Shown piece after piece: positions 55,601 to 64,000 of a stretch of DNA of 64,000 bases. The translations under genes were made by a program, and so were the position numbers. The notes beneath the pieces are model-generated. The model saw only the letters and a program-made list of their open reading frames with translations, had not been told where the DNA came from and did no database searches. Positions within the stretch are counted from its first letter, which is position 1, and each line of letters starts with the position of its first letter. The stretch is from Hermetia illucens (lineage: Eukaryota > Arthropoda > Insecta > Diptera > Stratiomyidae): the NCBI RefSeq assembly GCF_905115235.1, contig NC_051852.1:140664027-140728026 (forward strand). The letters run 5' to 3'.

Positions 55601-57192
55601 TTGTTAGCCTACATGCTCTTCAGACGGCTTTTACGACAAGCAAGGAATACTTTGAGAAAATTTTAGACACTCATAGGAAGGTCCCTACCTCAACGGGACA
55701 CCGACTTCCCGTCTACATAGTAAATTGCATTACTCCGGGTGGCGGTGCGGAGTATAATATTGGTTTCGAACCCGAAATTCAGCCTCCGATAGGAGGTACA
55801 AGGACGACTATAGAAACGGAAAAAGGACTATTAGTTTGGAACGTAAAAAGCGCGGTCTTTGTTCAAAACTGGCACTCTTAAAGCACTTATCGAACAAGTC
55901 GAAAAGGAAAAGATAGATGTGTTGGCGAAATTATTAACTAGCGAAGTATTGAGCTCTCCAACGAACACTAGATAGTGTCTGCAGAATTCTGATCCCGCAT
56001 TTACATGATAGCTTCCAAATTGCATAATTCCAGATGGTTTTTGTTCCGGAGAATTAATTTTTGAGGATAACTTCGACAAACTCAATTTCAAATACTGGGA
56101 ACACGAGAGCACCCTATCAGGAGAAGGAGTAAGTACAATTTTCCTTAACTTTTCAGAACTTCATCTAGTATTACAACACCATTGAACACACTCCCCTTTC
56201 CCAGAATTCGGAATTCCAGTGGTATACCAACAATCGTTCCAACTCCTACACTGAAAATGGCATTCTCCACATCAAGCCAACTCTCACATCTGAAATATAC
56301 GGAGAGGCTTTCCTTTCATCCGGAACATTGAGTATTCAGGGTGATTGTACGAATGCCGCTGATTCGGGATGCGAACGTACTGGGACCCCAAGGAAGATTA
56401 TTAACCCAATTCGAAGCGCCCGACTCCGTACCTTGAAATCATTCAGTTTCAAATATGGGCGTGTTGAAGTTAAGGCTAAACTTCCAGCAGGCGATTGGTT
56501 ATGGCCAGCTATATGGATGCTTCCCACAAATAATCCTTATGGATCATGGCCAGCAAGCGGTGAAATCGATATTATGGAATCTAGAGGTAATCGTAATCTG
56601 GTTCTAAACGGCGTAGATTGGGGAACGCAAAGAGTGCAATCAACTTTGCACTTTGGACCTGCACCACAATTTCATTCCTTCGAAACTACCGCTTTCTCAA
56701 AAAATACGGCAAATGACCAAGGATACCATTTAGATTTCCACCGGTTTCAATTTGAATGGTCTCCTGATCGTATCGCATTCAAAATTGATGATGTGGAGGT
56801 TGGAACTGTTGACGTTGGAAACGGTTTTTGGGATCGTGTTGGATTCGGTGCAAAGTATCCTGGTCTTGCTAATCCTTGGAAAGGAGGAGAAAAATCAGCC
56901 CCATTCGATCAAGAGGTAGGTGATATTTGGCAAGAGGTAACACAGTTGCTTATGAACTCTGATCCTTTTTTTACAGTTCCATCTTATCATCAATTTGGCT
57001 GTTGGTGGCGTTGCCTTTTTCCCTGATAACGTTTCTAATCCAGACGGAAAACCATGGCTTAATACATCTCCAACAGCGATAACTGAGTTCTGGGAAGCAC
57101 GCAATGCATGGTTAAAAACGTGGCATTATTATGATCGGGAAAACACTGACTCGCATTTCCAAATCGATTATGTTCGAGTTTATGGTCTGTAA
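49647..57192 (+). CDS. GH16 beta-1,3-glucanase / GNBP-B-like protein, gene 4
   Basis: Predicted 378-residue secreted protein. Coding exons are 49647-49761, 56034-56128, 56205-56915 and 56977-57192, with phases 1, 0 and 0. The signal peptide is MMLSIVIYLWVAAASILPAQ, followed by CPTSLTTASGSAI. Intron 1 is 6.3 kb and holds LINE, SINE and mariner-type relics. The catalytic signature GEIDIMES is intact (E190, D192, E195). One change stands out: exon 3 opens N-S-EFQW where the other three copies have N-W-EFQW (residue 72). AATAAA lies at 57270-57275. The coding frame is complete, so the gene may be functional despite its weakened promoter. Closest paralogue: gene 3. Confidence 0.85.
49895..51510 (+). 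mobile_element. decayed LINE relic with an inserted SINE
   Basis: Near 49950 the plus strand encodes VIAVGDLNAKVDSDNILFDH, an endonuclease motif (GDLNAKVG in active LINEs). Near 50990-51230 there is ARINNSVRDAFDTNIGLKQR, like the RT region before the GLRQGD block. The frames between are lost, and a SINE-like sequence interrupts at about 50125-50400. It is the most worn LINE in the window and lies in intron 1 of GH16 gene 4. Confidence 0.55.
50125..50400 (+). mobile_element. tRNA-like SINE candidate
   Basis: It has a tRNA-like front with a D-arm-like GTTGATGGGATAGAGC (50142-50157) and an exact B-box GGTTCGAATCC (50182-50192) that closes a four-pair T arm (TGGG/CCCA). About 200 bases follow with no coding sense. 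The acceptor stem does not close and no CCA-less tRNA fold fits well, so I favour a SINE over a tRNA gene. Its body differs from the SINE at 19311-19625. Confidence 0.5.
52340..52850 (+). mobile_element. mariner-related transposase relic
   Basis: The plus strand begins with VYLSVEQRIIINFLAKKGVD-like sequence, LERLRVQFGENTLLRTRVFA and WHKKFTG, the HTH region of Mos1-type/SETMAR-like transposases. The frame is then lost. At 52770-52850 CEFHLFAPLKGALGEKEIYR represents the third catalytic region (CDFHLFGPLK), but most of the catalytic core between is deleted. Confidence 0.7.
53040..53530 (+). mobile_element. RTE-like LINE leader region
   Basis: Bases 53310-53430 (GAAACTGCAGACGGAGAAGG, then GGCGCC-like and GGGGCAAGTTGTACCAACT) match, in reverse, 36945-37060, the leader of the RTE family. 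A GGTTGGAGGTTGGGTAGGGC stretch follows. No endonuclease follows clearly, so this is a 5' fragment. Confidence 0.55.
54330..54920 (-). mobile_element. LINE reverse-transcriptase fragment, third family
   Basis: The minus strand gives GITILNTINKV-like sequence (KIPNKVTCLE, KTILERNKQHLASLIDLEQA), then LWKALHKRRIPEKLIATIGA and TYDEARCLLMQ, matching the palm region SVNRECLWKALRRRGIPEKI of a LINE common in animals. It is a fragment of one RT subdomain, with stops. Confidence 0.65.
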
Positions 57193-57289
57193 ATTCTTCC
57201 CGACATATTGGAATATAATCCACCTACCACCAAGATCACGGAGCATCAATCTGTTTTGAGAAATTCATTAATAAAAAATATTTATTTCA

Positions 57290-58135
57290 ATAAACATATT
57301 TTTTATTGATCTTTTATTAGATTAATCAGTTTGATAAACATGAGTTCGATAGAAATTTGAGAAATGCGGACTTGCGGTCTTACCCCAGGTCACACTTTTC
57401 CCCTACTGTTCTGCACCAAGTGCTCTTGGGGCGACTCACTCATCGGCCATCTTTCTAGCGAGCAGTATAATTTTTGCCCCTCCTTAATGTGACCTTTCCA
57501 CTGCCAGTTCCGGCTTGCGATCACAATGTCCACAAGTGCCAGGCCTGTGTTCTGGACAAGTTTTTTTATTTGAAATAGTATTCGATCAAAGTACTCCGAT
57601 GATACGAGGCAGAGCTTTTAAGTAACAGTGGATTTCACTTTCTATATCCTACTCACATATAACAACACAGATAAAGCATGGTAGAGAACAGTCTCAACGT
57701 GAGCTTGGTGCTGAGATAACTGCATATCCAATTTTAGACAAGTGAGCGAAAGCATATTAATGTGTTGGGCAGTAGCCAGTTCGAAACTGTCGTCAGCAGA
57801 AACGATATTTGCTAGATATATAAAGGGATTGACGCCTTTGATGCCATATCCATTAAAGGAGGTAGAGAGAGTGCGACGACCGTTCAGACTAAGAACCAGA
57901 TCCAACCCTAATGGAACATACTTTCGACCTAAAATTCCTCTAGAGATCGAACCTTGATGCAGCACGTGACGTTTTGAGGCACCGCATGTCGGTCTAATAA
58001 TAGCCATTAATTTCTCCACCGCCCCCCCCCCCTCCTGTGCGTCATGGGCATGTGATTATAGTAAGAAGCAAAAGCGAACACTTCAAGCGGCTGTCCTTCA
58101 ACCCCTCTCCGAGCTCCGAGCACTCAGGCAATTGT
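57290..58135. other. no recognisable gene; downstream of GH16 gene 4
   Basis: Bases 57360-57620 may be a minus-strand LINE remnant, but without a clear motif. A minus-strand frame of 125 codons at 57642-58019 has no domain I know. A run of C lies at about 58019-58032. Confidence 0.35.
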
Positions 58136-58139
58136 TAGG

Positions 58140-61065
58140 CCCATTGTACTATCCCCGTAAGTTGCCTATTCAATTGCTTTCCGCCTACGGCGTTCGAAGG
58201 CTTTATGGAATCTGAGAACATTCTCCAGAGGCAGAGAATGTGCGGATTCTTCCTTGAAGAAAACCTTGCCAAGATGTCTTCGTCTGAAAACTGAGGAGGC
58301 CGGGTAGCTGCATAAAAAGTGCAAGACCGTCTCCTCCTCTTCACTCGCATTGGCTGCACATAGCCGAAACCACCACCCCAATCTTTTCATATGGTAGTTT
58401 AAGGAACAGTGTTCCGTTAAAAGCCCTACTAGGGTTTTCATGTCCGACTTCTTAAGGAACAACAAATATGCCGCTCTAGTGACCCTAGGCTCTTTCACAC
58501 ACCCTTGGCGAGCCAGTCTGTCAGTCTCGTCATTACCAGCGATGTTAGAATACCCCGGCACCCACATCAGTAATTTTTCGTTCAGTCGGCCAAGTTTCAG
58601 CAGCACCTGATGACAACTCGACACCAACTGGCTTTATAGCTCGTTGCCATTTAGTGCTGATAATGCCGCCCGACTGTCGGAACAGATTCGAATGGTGCGA
58701 CCCCTCCACTTTTGTCGCAGACATTCTTCTGTAAGCCAATGAAAAGGCATATATCTCCGCCTGGAATATGGTCGCCATTTTTTCGAGGGGTAGGGCCAGT
58801 CCTATAATCGGATTCTCCGAGAACACCCCTGCACCCGCTCCGCCCTCCATGACTGACCGGTCAATAAAGATTATTAAGTCTGTAATCTGAAAAGAAGCAT
58901 GGCCGACCATTCTTCTCCCTCGGTTATTATGACAGTGTATGTCTTTTCAAAGACGAATCTGGAAACCATGTGATGTGATGGATGTTTTTCAAGGAATTTC
59001 CAGATAGACTCATGACCGTGTGATTGGCCGCCTTTCCACGCCCCAATGGTATCGAGCCTATATGCGTCATTGGCTGCTTCCCGTTTCACCTCCAAGTGAA
59101 TGGGGGGGTAAATTTAGGATAGCTTCAAGTGCCGCAGTCGCCGTAGTACTCATTGCTCTAGTAATACTTAGGCAACCAAGTCTCTTAATCTGCTTTAGCA
59201 GCTTCCTGCTGTTAGCAAAGTTCAGTTTTGGCCAACAGACGATGCATGCATACATCAAAATGGGTCCAGTATATCAGTTTTGGTGAAAGTCCCCAGGTCT
59301 TACCTATCGCATTCCTACAGAACCAGAGCAATCTGCAGCATTTCTGAGATTTTTCCTGGATATGGTGCTTCCACGTTAACTTGGAGTCGAAATGTACCCC
59401 TAAGTACTTGACTGTTTGTGTCAGCTGGATTTCCGCCCCTGCTAAGGTCGGTAGCGTATAGGTGCCCCACCTGCCGTTCCTAGTGAACATAACTAGTCCA
59501 GTCTTGCTAGCGTTCACCGTGGTTTCATTGCGGAGGCACCAGCTGTGGATTACATGCAGAGTTGCATTCAAGCGGTCACATACTGTGTCCGCAAACTTGC
59601 AGGTAATTATTACGGCTAGGTCGTCCGCAAATGCTTGCGCTAAAACTTTTTTGTCCTGCGGGAGCCACAGCAGGGTATCCATTACCAAGAGCCGTAACAG
59701 TGGAGAGAGAAACCTTCCCTGTGGGCATCCTCTAAGACATCCTGCTTCAATAGACTTCTGGTCGACTGATATGTTAATTTTTTTTTCTAGTATGTGAAGG
59801 ATCCAACTGATTAGCAGCGGTTCGATTCCATGGTGTCTTGTCGCATTACAAATTGCCGCGAATGAGGCATAATTGAACGCACCTTCGATGTCCATGAAAG
59901 CGCCTAGGGCGTATTCTTTTTCGAACATCGCCTTTTCAATTTTTGCCGTAAGTTCATGGAGTGCTTCCTCCGTGGATTTGCCTTTCTGGTAGGCGTGTTG
60001 CCTATGGTCAAATAGCCACTTAGGAATGTGTGTATCCCTTATGAACCGATCTACTAGTCTTTCTAGTCCTTTTACCAGCAAGAACGTTAGACTGATCGGT
60101 CGAAAACTTTTTGCGTCTGTGTAGTGGGGTATTCCTTGGTTTGGGAATGAACAACACCTTCACAGCATGCTATTTAATTGGAATGTAAGAATGCGCTAGG
60201 CATGCGCGATATATATTCCGAATGTGTAGACCCAGGGCATCCATTCCTTCTATTACTAGCGCAGGTACGATGCCATCCGGACCTGCAGACTTGTATCTAT
60301 GGAACGAGTTAAATTCCCATTTTACTCGCTCCAGTGATACTACTTTGCATGCCAGATTCCAATCTCTCGGTTGAGAGCTGTATGCACCTGTTGGCCCTGA
60401 GATTAGATTTTGGATGCTGCCTAGGAAGTGCACTTCAAACAAATGGTTTGACGTTTCTTCATCGCTTTCTGTATACCTCCCGTTCTGTAGACGTAAATAA
60501 CCCAGTTTCTGGATACGTTCTTTGACCAGAATCTGCTTCAGTTTTGAGGTTGCCTCAAGAGAGTTAGTCCCTTTGCAAAAGCGTCTCCATGATGATCGTT
60601 TAGCTGATCTTATGCTCTTCTTTAGAACCTTCTGTGCTTCTTTATAGCGATTCCCGCTAGCGCACTTCAGAGCACGATTAAGGAGCATCCTTGTCGTTCT
60701 CCTCGTTTTGCCAAATTCGAGTTCCACCATGGTGTTTTACCCTTCTTTGGCATCTTGAGTGGACAGCTTTCTTCGAAAGCTTCTCTCATGCTAGTTGTGA
60801 TCATCTGGGTTGTCTTCTCAATTCCAGCAATGGATTTGATACGCTTCCCAGGGATCGTGACTCGGGCACTCAATTCTATTTTATACATCACCCAAACTGT
60901 CTTCCACGGATTCTGAAATGGAGTGGGTGGAGGTGGATCTATGCCCATTACGAAATCAATGCGCCTATGATCCGAGAGTGTGATATCGTTTGATACTCCA
61001 CTCTCCGATCAGAGCCACGATGTCAGGAGATGCCACCGTAATATCGATGACCTCTGCAGGTTACT
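58140..61065 (-). mobile_element. LOA-like LINE with RNase H domain
   Basis: The minus strand, from about 61065 down, gives the end of the endonuclease (SDHRRIDFVMGIDPPPPTPF-like), a linker, RT blocks SAGPDGIVPALVIEGMDAL, DHRQHAYQKGKSTEEALHEL, LGAFMDIEGAFNYASFAAI, CLRGCPQGRFLSPLLRLLVM, the catalytic AFADDLAVII, YLGVHFDSKLTWKHHIQEKS, then an RNase H domain (FIDRSVMEGGAGAGVFSENP, WVPGYSNIAGNDETDRLARQ) and a C-terminal region to about 58166. The RNase H plus YQKGKSTE and DIEGAFN forms are those of the LOA/I group. The long open frame at 60081-59212 shows moderate age. Shifts near 60120 and 59200 and stops break it. No intact ORF1 is attached. Confidence 0.85.
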
Positions 61066-61229
61066 AGCCCTCAAATTGCTATCCCTTTTAGTCACCTCTT
61101 CCGATAAGCAGGGAAGACGCTCCAATTTCGTAAAATTTTGTATTTTTCTGAGTTTTTTGGCCTAACATGGATTTGAAATACAAGGATAAGAGGGGCGATA
61201 ATCGCGTGACTGGACGTACGAAAAAAAGA

Positions 61230-62640
61230 GCAAATAACACCTCTTTTTTGACTGAGGTTTGTACGGAGTATACAAGCGCGTCGGCGTATCATCGAATTTA
61301 TTTCGGTCTTTGCTGCTATTTCTGCAAATGTTGTCTGTAAACGGTGTCATGGAAAAGTGATTTTTCCCAAAGTGATAAAAGTGGTGCAGGATTCAAACTG
61401 ACAATGCGCTGCGGTAAATGTGAGGACAGATTCGTGTCAAATTGCCCTCACATATCATCCGTTTACTAAGTGAACCTCCCATTAGTATTCATTTTTCGTT
61501 TACCTGGTATTGAAAAAGCGGGTTTAAATAAAATGTTGGGGGTTATGGAAATTTGTGGGGTATTCGCAATCGCTAGCTAGATCGCTGCACGTGCCGTTTG
61601 CGACGCCGTGTTACAGATGGCTGAAAATGAAGAGGAAGAGCTCAACTCATTGCACGGAAACTTGGCGGAGGACCTGACCGTTTCGGTGGATGGCTTTTGG
61701 AAAGGAACTTTTGGAGGTTTTACATCATTGTTTGGCGTCGCTATGATTGTTAGCAATTACAACAAAAAGTACTTGACAATCTTGTCAAATCTAGTTTTTT
61801 CCAATCGTGCATGTTCCATCAATCACGAAGGAAGTCCAGGAAAGATGGAAATTGAAGCGATCGTAAGCATGTTTGAAGCGTCTCAACCGAAGCACGGTGT
61901 CAGATACTTTCGATACATTGGCGATGAGGGCAGTAAGACTTTCAAAGGGATTCTCGATTCGCGGTCGTATGGGGACGAGATTGTAGAAAAATAATTGTAG
62001 AAAAAAAGAGTGGGTCGGTCACGTCAAGAAGCGTATGGGGTCGCACCAACGAAAAATGGAAAAATAAAGGTGTTGGTGGAAAGGGTAAGGGGAAGTTGAT
62101 TCATCAGCTTATTGGATAGCTCACAAATTTTATGGGGTCGCGATTCGTAGAAACTCCTATTCCTCCTATATGAAAAATGCCATTGGGCTGCTCCTTATCA
62201 GATAATGACCCCCAACAGTCAAAATGCTCCGCGGCAAAGATAGTTGGTGCAAGTGGCTTCAGACCAAAAGAATTTTAGAGACTTTATAGCATGACAGAGT
62301 GCCCATAAATCGCTCAATCGTCAAACTACTGAAAACGATTTATCAAAGTGTCTCATCGGATGATTTAATGGAAAGGCGTCCCTACTCAAAATAACAATGA
62401 GTCACTTAACGGCTGTGTTTGGAGCCCGTTTTCCAAACATTTGCATTCGGGGAGGCAAGTAATCAAAGTTTTAGCGGTGTTGATCTTCTACGAAGGATTT
62501 TCATGGATTCTACAAACAATGGTAGCCACGGGATCGCCTTGGGATATCATGCTGAAACGTACGTCGCTCAACTCGACGAAAACCGTATAGACCGCTGCGA
62601 GCGCAGAGTCGACGGGGCAAAAAGCGCCCGGATTGGATAG
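61230..62640 (+). pseudogene. Mutator-like transposase-domain gene, decayed
   Basis: The best frame (61608-61994) encodes LTVSVDGFWKGTFGGFTSLF, then GVAMIVSNYNKKYL, HEGSPGKMEIEAIVSMFEAS, VRYFRYIGDEGSKTFKGILD and SYGDEIVEK. This follows the pattern SVDGTWQKRG...HEGSSGKME...YLGDGDSKSF...VEKLECVGHVQKR of the Mutator-like transposase domain found in many arthropod genes. Upstream (61320-61460) are Cys pairs, CKRCHGKV and CGKCE, of its usual zinc ribbon. Downstream after a shift comes WVGHVKKRMGSHQRKMEK-like and GVGGKGKGKLI. Several stops and shifts mark it as dead. I see no terminal repeats. Confidence 0.75.
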
Positions 62641-62729
62641 AGGGAGGGGAATGTGCTCACCTGGATCAAATTCGGGACGAGGAGGGTGAGCTTTACATCC
62701 CTGCCACAGCAATTAAGTTTTGTACCGTT

Positions 62730-63565
62730 TTTAAGGTTTTGTTTAAAACAAAACCTTATTAAATCGGTTCAATGTCTGTCTGTCCGTCTGTCTGTCACAA
62801 GCACTTTTCTCAGAAACAGCTATACCGATTCACACGAAACTTGGTGATAAGGTGGGAACTGTAGACCCCCAGACAAGCAGTGAGTGATATCCTTCTAGGT
62901 TGAATTTAGGGCGGGTCCCGCCCCCCCCCCCCCCCCCCCATGTAAAAGAGAGGTGTAGAATTTTTTTCACCGAATGTAGTCATGTGGGGTATCAAATGAA
63001 AGGTCTTGATTAGTACTTTTCGAACCCGGTCTTAGTTTTGAGATTTGTTAAAAAGGCGAGGAGTGGGAGGGGTGGAAAGTGATGGTTTCTTTAACGGACC
63101 CATTCTCAGAAACTACCCAACCGAAATCTGAAAAAAATCATGAAGCTGCCTCTATATGGTACGCAGGGTTCAAAATATTCTCCGCATCGATATCTATTAA
63201 AATTAAGTTAATAATAGTATATTACCATATTTTTGGGCAAATTGAGTAAAACCCCCCTTAAGTTTATCCCAGAGTTATAAAAGTTGGTAGTAGTATAAAA
63301 TATAATATGAAGCATATTATCTCCACGTTTCATCAAAGTCATACCATTACTAACAAAGTTACAGTAGTTCAAAGTTGACTTTCCCCTGTAAATTTACTGG
63401 AACTAAATATCAATATCACATTGAAGGGGGTCAGACATGCTAAATGCAAATACATAACGGGCTACGTACAAATGGAATAGTTCTACACTTAAATATACAC
63501 ACAGAAGAAGCAAACAAAACCTTTCATACCTGAAGCGCCCAGCTTCCGGTTTTCCGACTTGTTTA
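62730..63565 (+). repeat. GTCY repeat, full reference-quality copy
   Basis: Starts TTTTTAAGGTTTTGTTTAAA and ACAAAACCTTATT (ten-base terminal stem), then TGTCTGTCTGTCCGTCTGTC, the CACAAGCACTTTTCTCAG block, AAACTTGGTGATAAGGTGGG, a C run (about 62917-62939), GGGGTATCAAATGAAAGG, and an end CCTGAAGCGCCCAGCTTCCG with CCGACTTGTT at 63563. It is about 835 bp, the copy I used to recognise the others. Confidence 0.8.
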
Positions 63566-63837
63566 TCTTTAAACGCGATTTCCCAAAAGTTACCTTTTTC
63601 GGACTTGCTCAATTTTTTTTTCTCCATTTGTTCAGTAGAGATCCCTCTCTGATCGACCGTGCACAATTTTGAATTTCTTTTTTATTTTCACTTTTCCAGC
63701 ACACAAAGGTAAAAACTTGGGTGCGAAAAGAATGTTTTTTTTTCAAAATTGCATTATTTAAACAAATTTCCCATTGAAAGAAATTCGCTTCGGCCGATTA
63801 TAGTCAAGACCACCATTTATTAAAAAAGATATCATTT

Positions 63838-63867
63838 TTAATGTTTTGTGTAAAACAAAACCTTATT
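63838..63867 (+). repeat. GTCY-repeat terminal palindrome only
   Basis: TTAATGTTTTGTGTAAAACA and AAACCTTATT: only the 5' terminal stem is present, with no microsatellite after it. The rest of 63570-64000 has no recognisable feature. Confidence 0.6.
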
Positions 63868-64000
63868 TATATTCTAGATACCTCCATTATCATAACTTCT
63901 TTTTTACAAAGCCCAGACCCTAATGTAGTCTATCTGAAGATGTGAATCGTCACTCTTGCCGTAACTCCAGGTAGGTAGCCATCCATCGTGTGCATTCCAG

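Noticed and set aside
56328-57026. Frame continuing past 56915 in gene 4 (and similar run-on after exon 3 of genes 1-3)
   Set aside because: The extra codons are intron 3. All four genes have GT after the same codon and AG just before the shared FHL exon 4.
57642-58019. 125-codon minus-strand open frame
   Set aside because: No domain, promoter or splice context that I can recognise; left unannotated, although it may be part of an old repeat.
62730-63565. Solo LTR
   Set aside because: The repeat has end stems and a microsatellite but no TG...CA ends, no primer site and no target duplication of fixed length; the mini-me/DINE-1 type fits better.

Overview
This is a eukaryotic, almost certainly insect and probably dipteran, genomic window. 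The evidence is spliced genes with GT-AG introns and AATAAA signals, TATA plus TCATT core promoters, and a dense layer of nested transposable elements. These include mariner, R1-, RTE- and LOA-type LINEs, a Ty3/Gypsy-type LTR element, tRNA-derived SINEs, and many copies of a GTCY-microsatellite repeat like the fly mini-me/DINE-1 (Helentron-derived) elements. The species cannot be read from the sequence.

Host genes. All recognisable host genes are four copies, all on the plus strand, of one secreted glycoside hydrolase family 16 gene. It resembles the beta-1,3-glucanase / Gram-negative-binding-protein (GNBP) B type that keeps the catalytic ExDxxE. Coding spans are gene 1 at 4893-6729, gene 2 at 14324-16161, gene 3 at 29242-41159 and gene 4 at 49647-57192. 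Each has four coding exons with identical exon 2, 3 and 4 lengths (95, 711 and 216 nt) and identical intron phases, and predicts 377-380 residues. Genes 1 and 2 are a recent duplicate pair with short first introns. Genes 3 and 4 are an older pair whose first introns have grown to about 10.6 and 6.3 kb by transposon insertion. Gene 4 has a degraded TATA and initiator.

Layout. 1-4280: LINE, mariner and RTE relics and a GTCY repeat. 4.3-6.8 kb: gene 1. 6.8-13.7 kb: relics, then an R1-type LINE sitting inside the GTCY microsatellite of a repeat copy. 13.7-16.2 kb: gene 2. 16.6-21.4 kb: a second R1-type LINE in the same place in another repeat copy, itself carrying a SINE. 22.0-28.7 kb: a LOA-like LINE relic split by a young LTR retrotransposon. 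29.0-41.2 kb: gene 3, whose intron 1 holds a 1.5-kb mariner with an inserted palindrome (bearing a hammerhead-ribozyme-like motif), clustered GTCY repeats and RTE pieces. 41.3-49.4 kb: RTE, LOA and R1 relics, including the longest RTE copy. 49.4-57.3 kb: gene 4. 57.3-64 kb: a LOA-like LINE with RNase H, a Mutator-like transposase relic and another GTCY repeat.

Most interesting: two separate R1-clade LINEs lie in the same orientation inside the GACA/TGTC microsatellite of the same interspersed repeat. This suggests a LINE lineage that uses the microsatellite carried by another transposon as its landing site. Second is the palindromic insertion with a hammerhead-like core inside the mariner.
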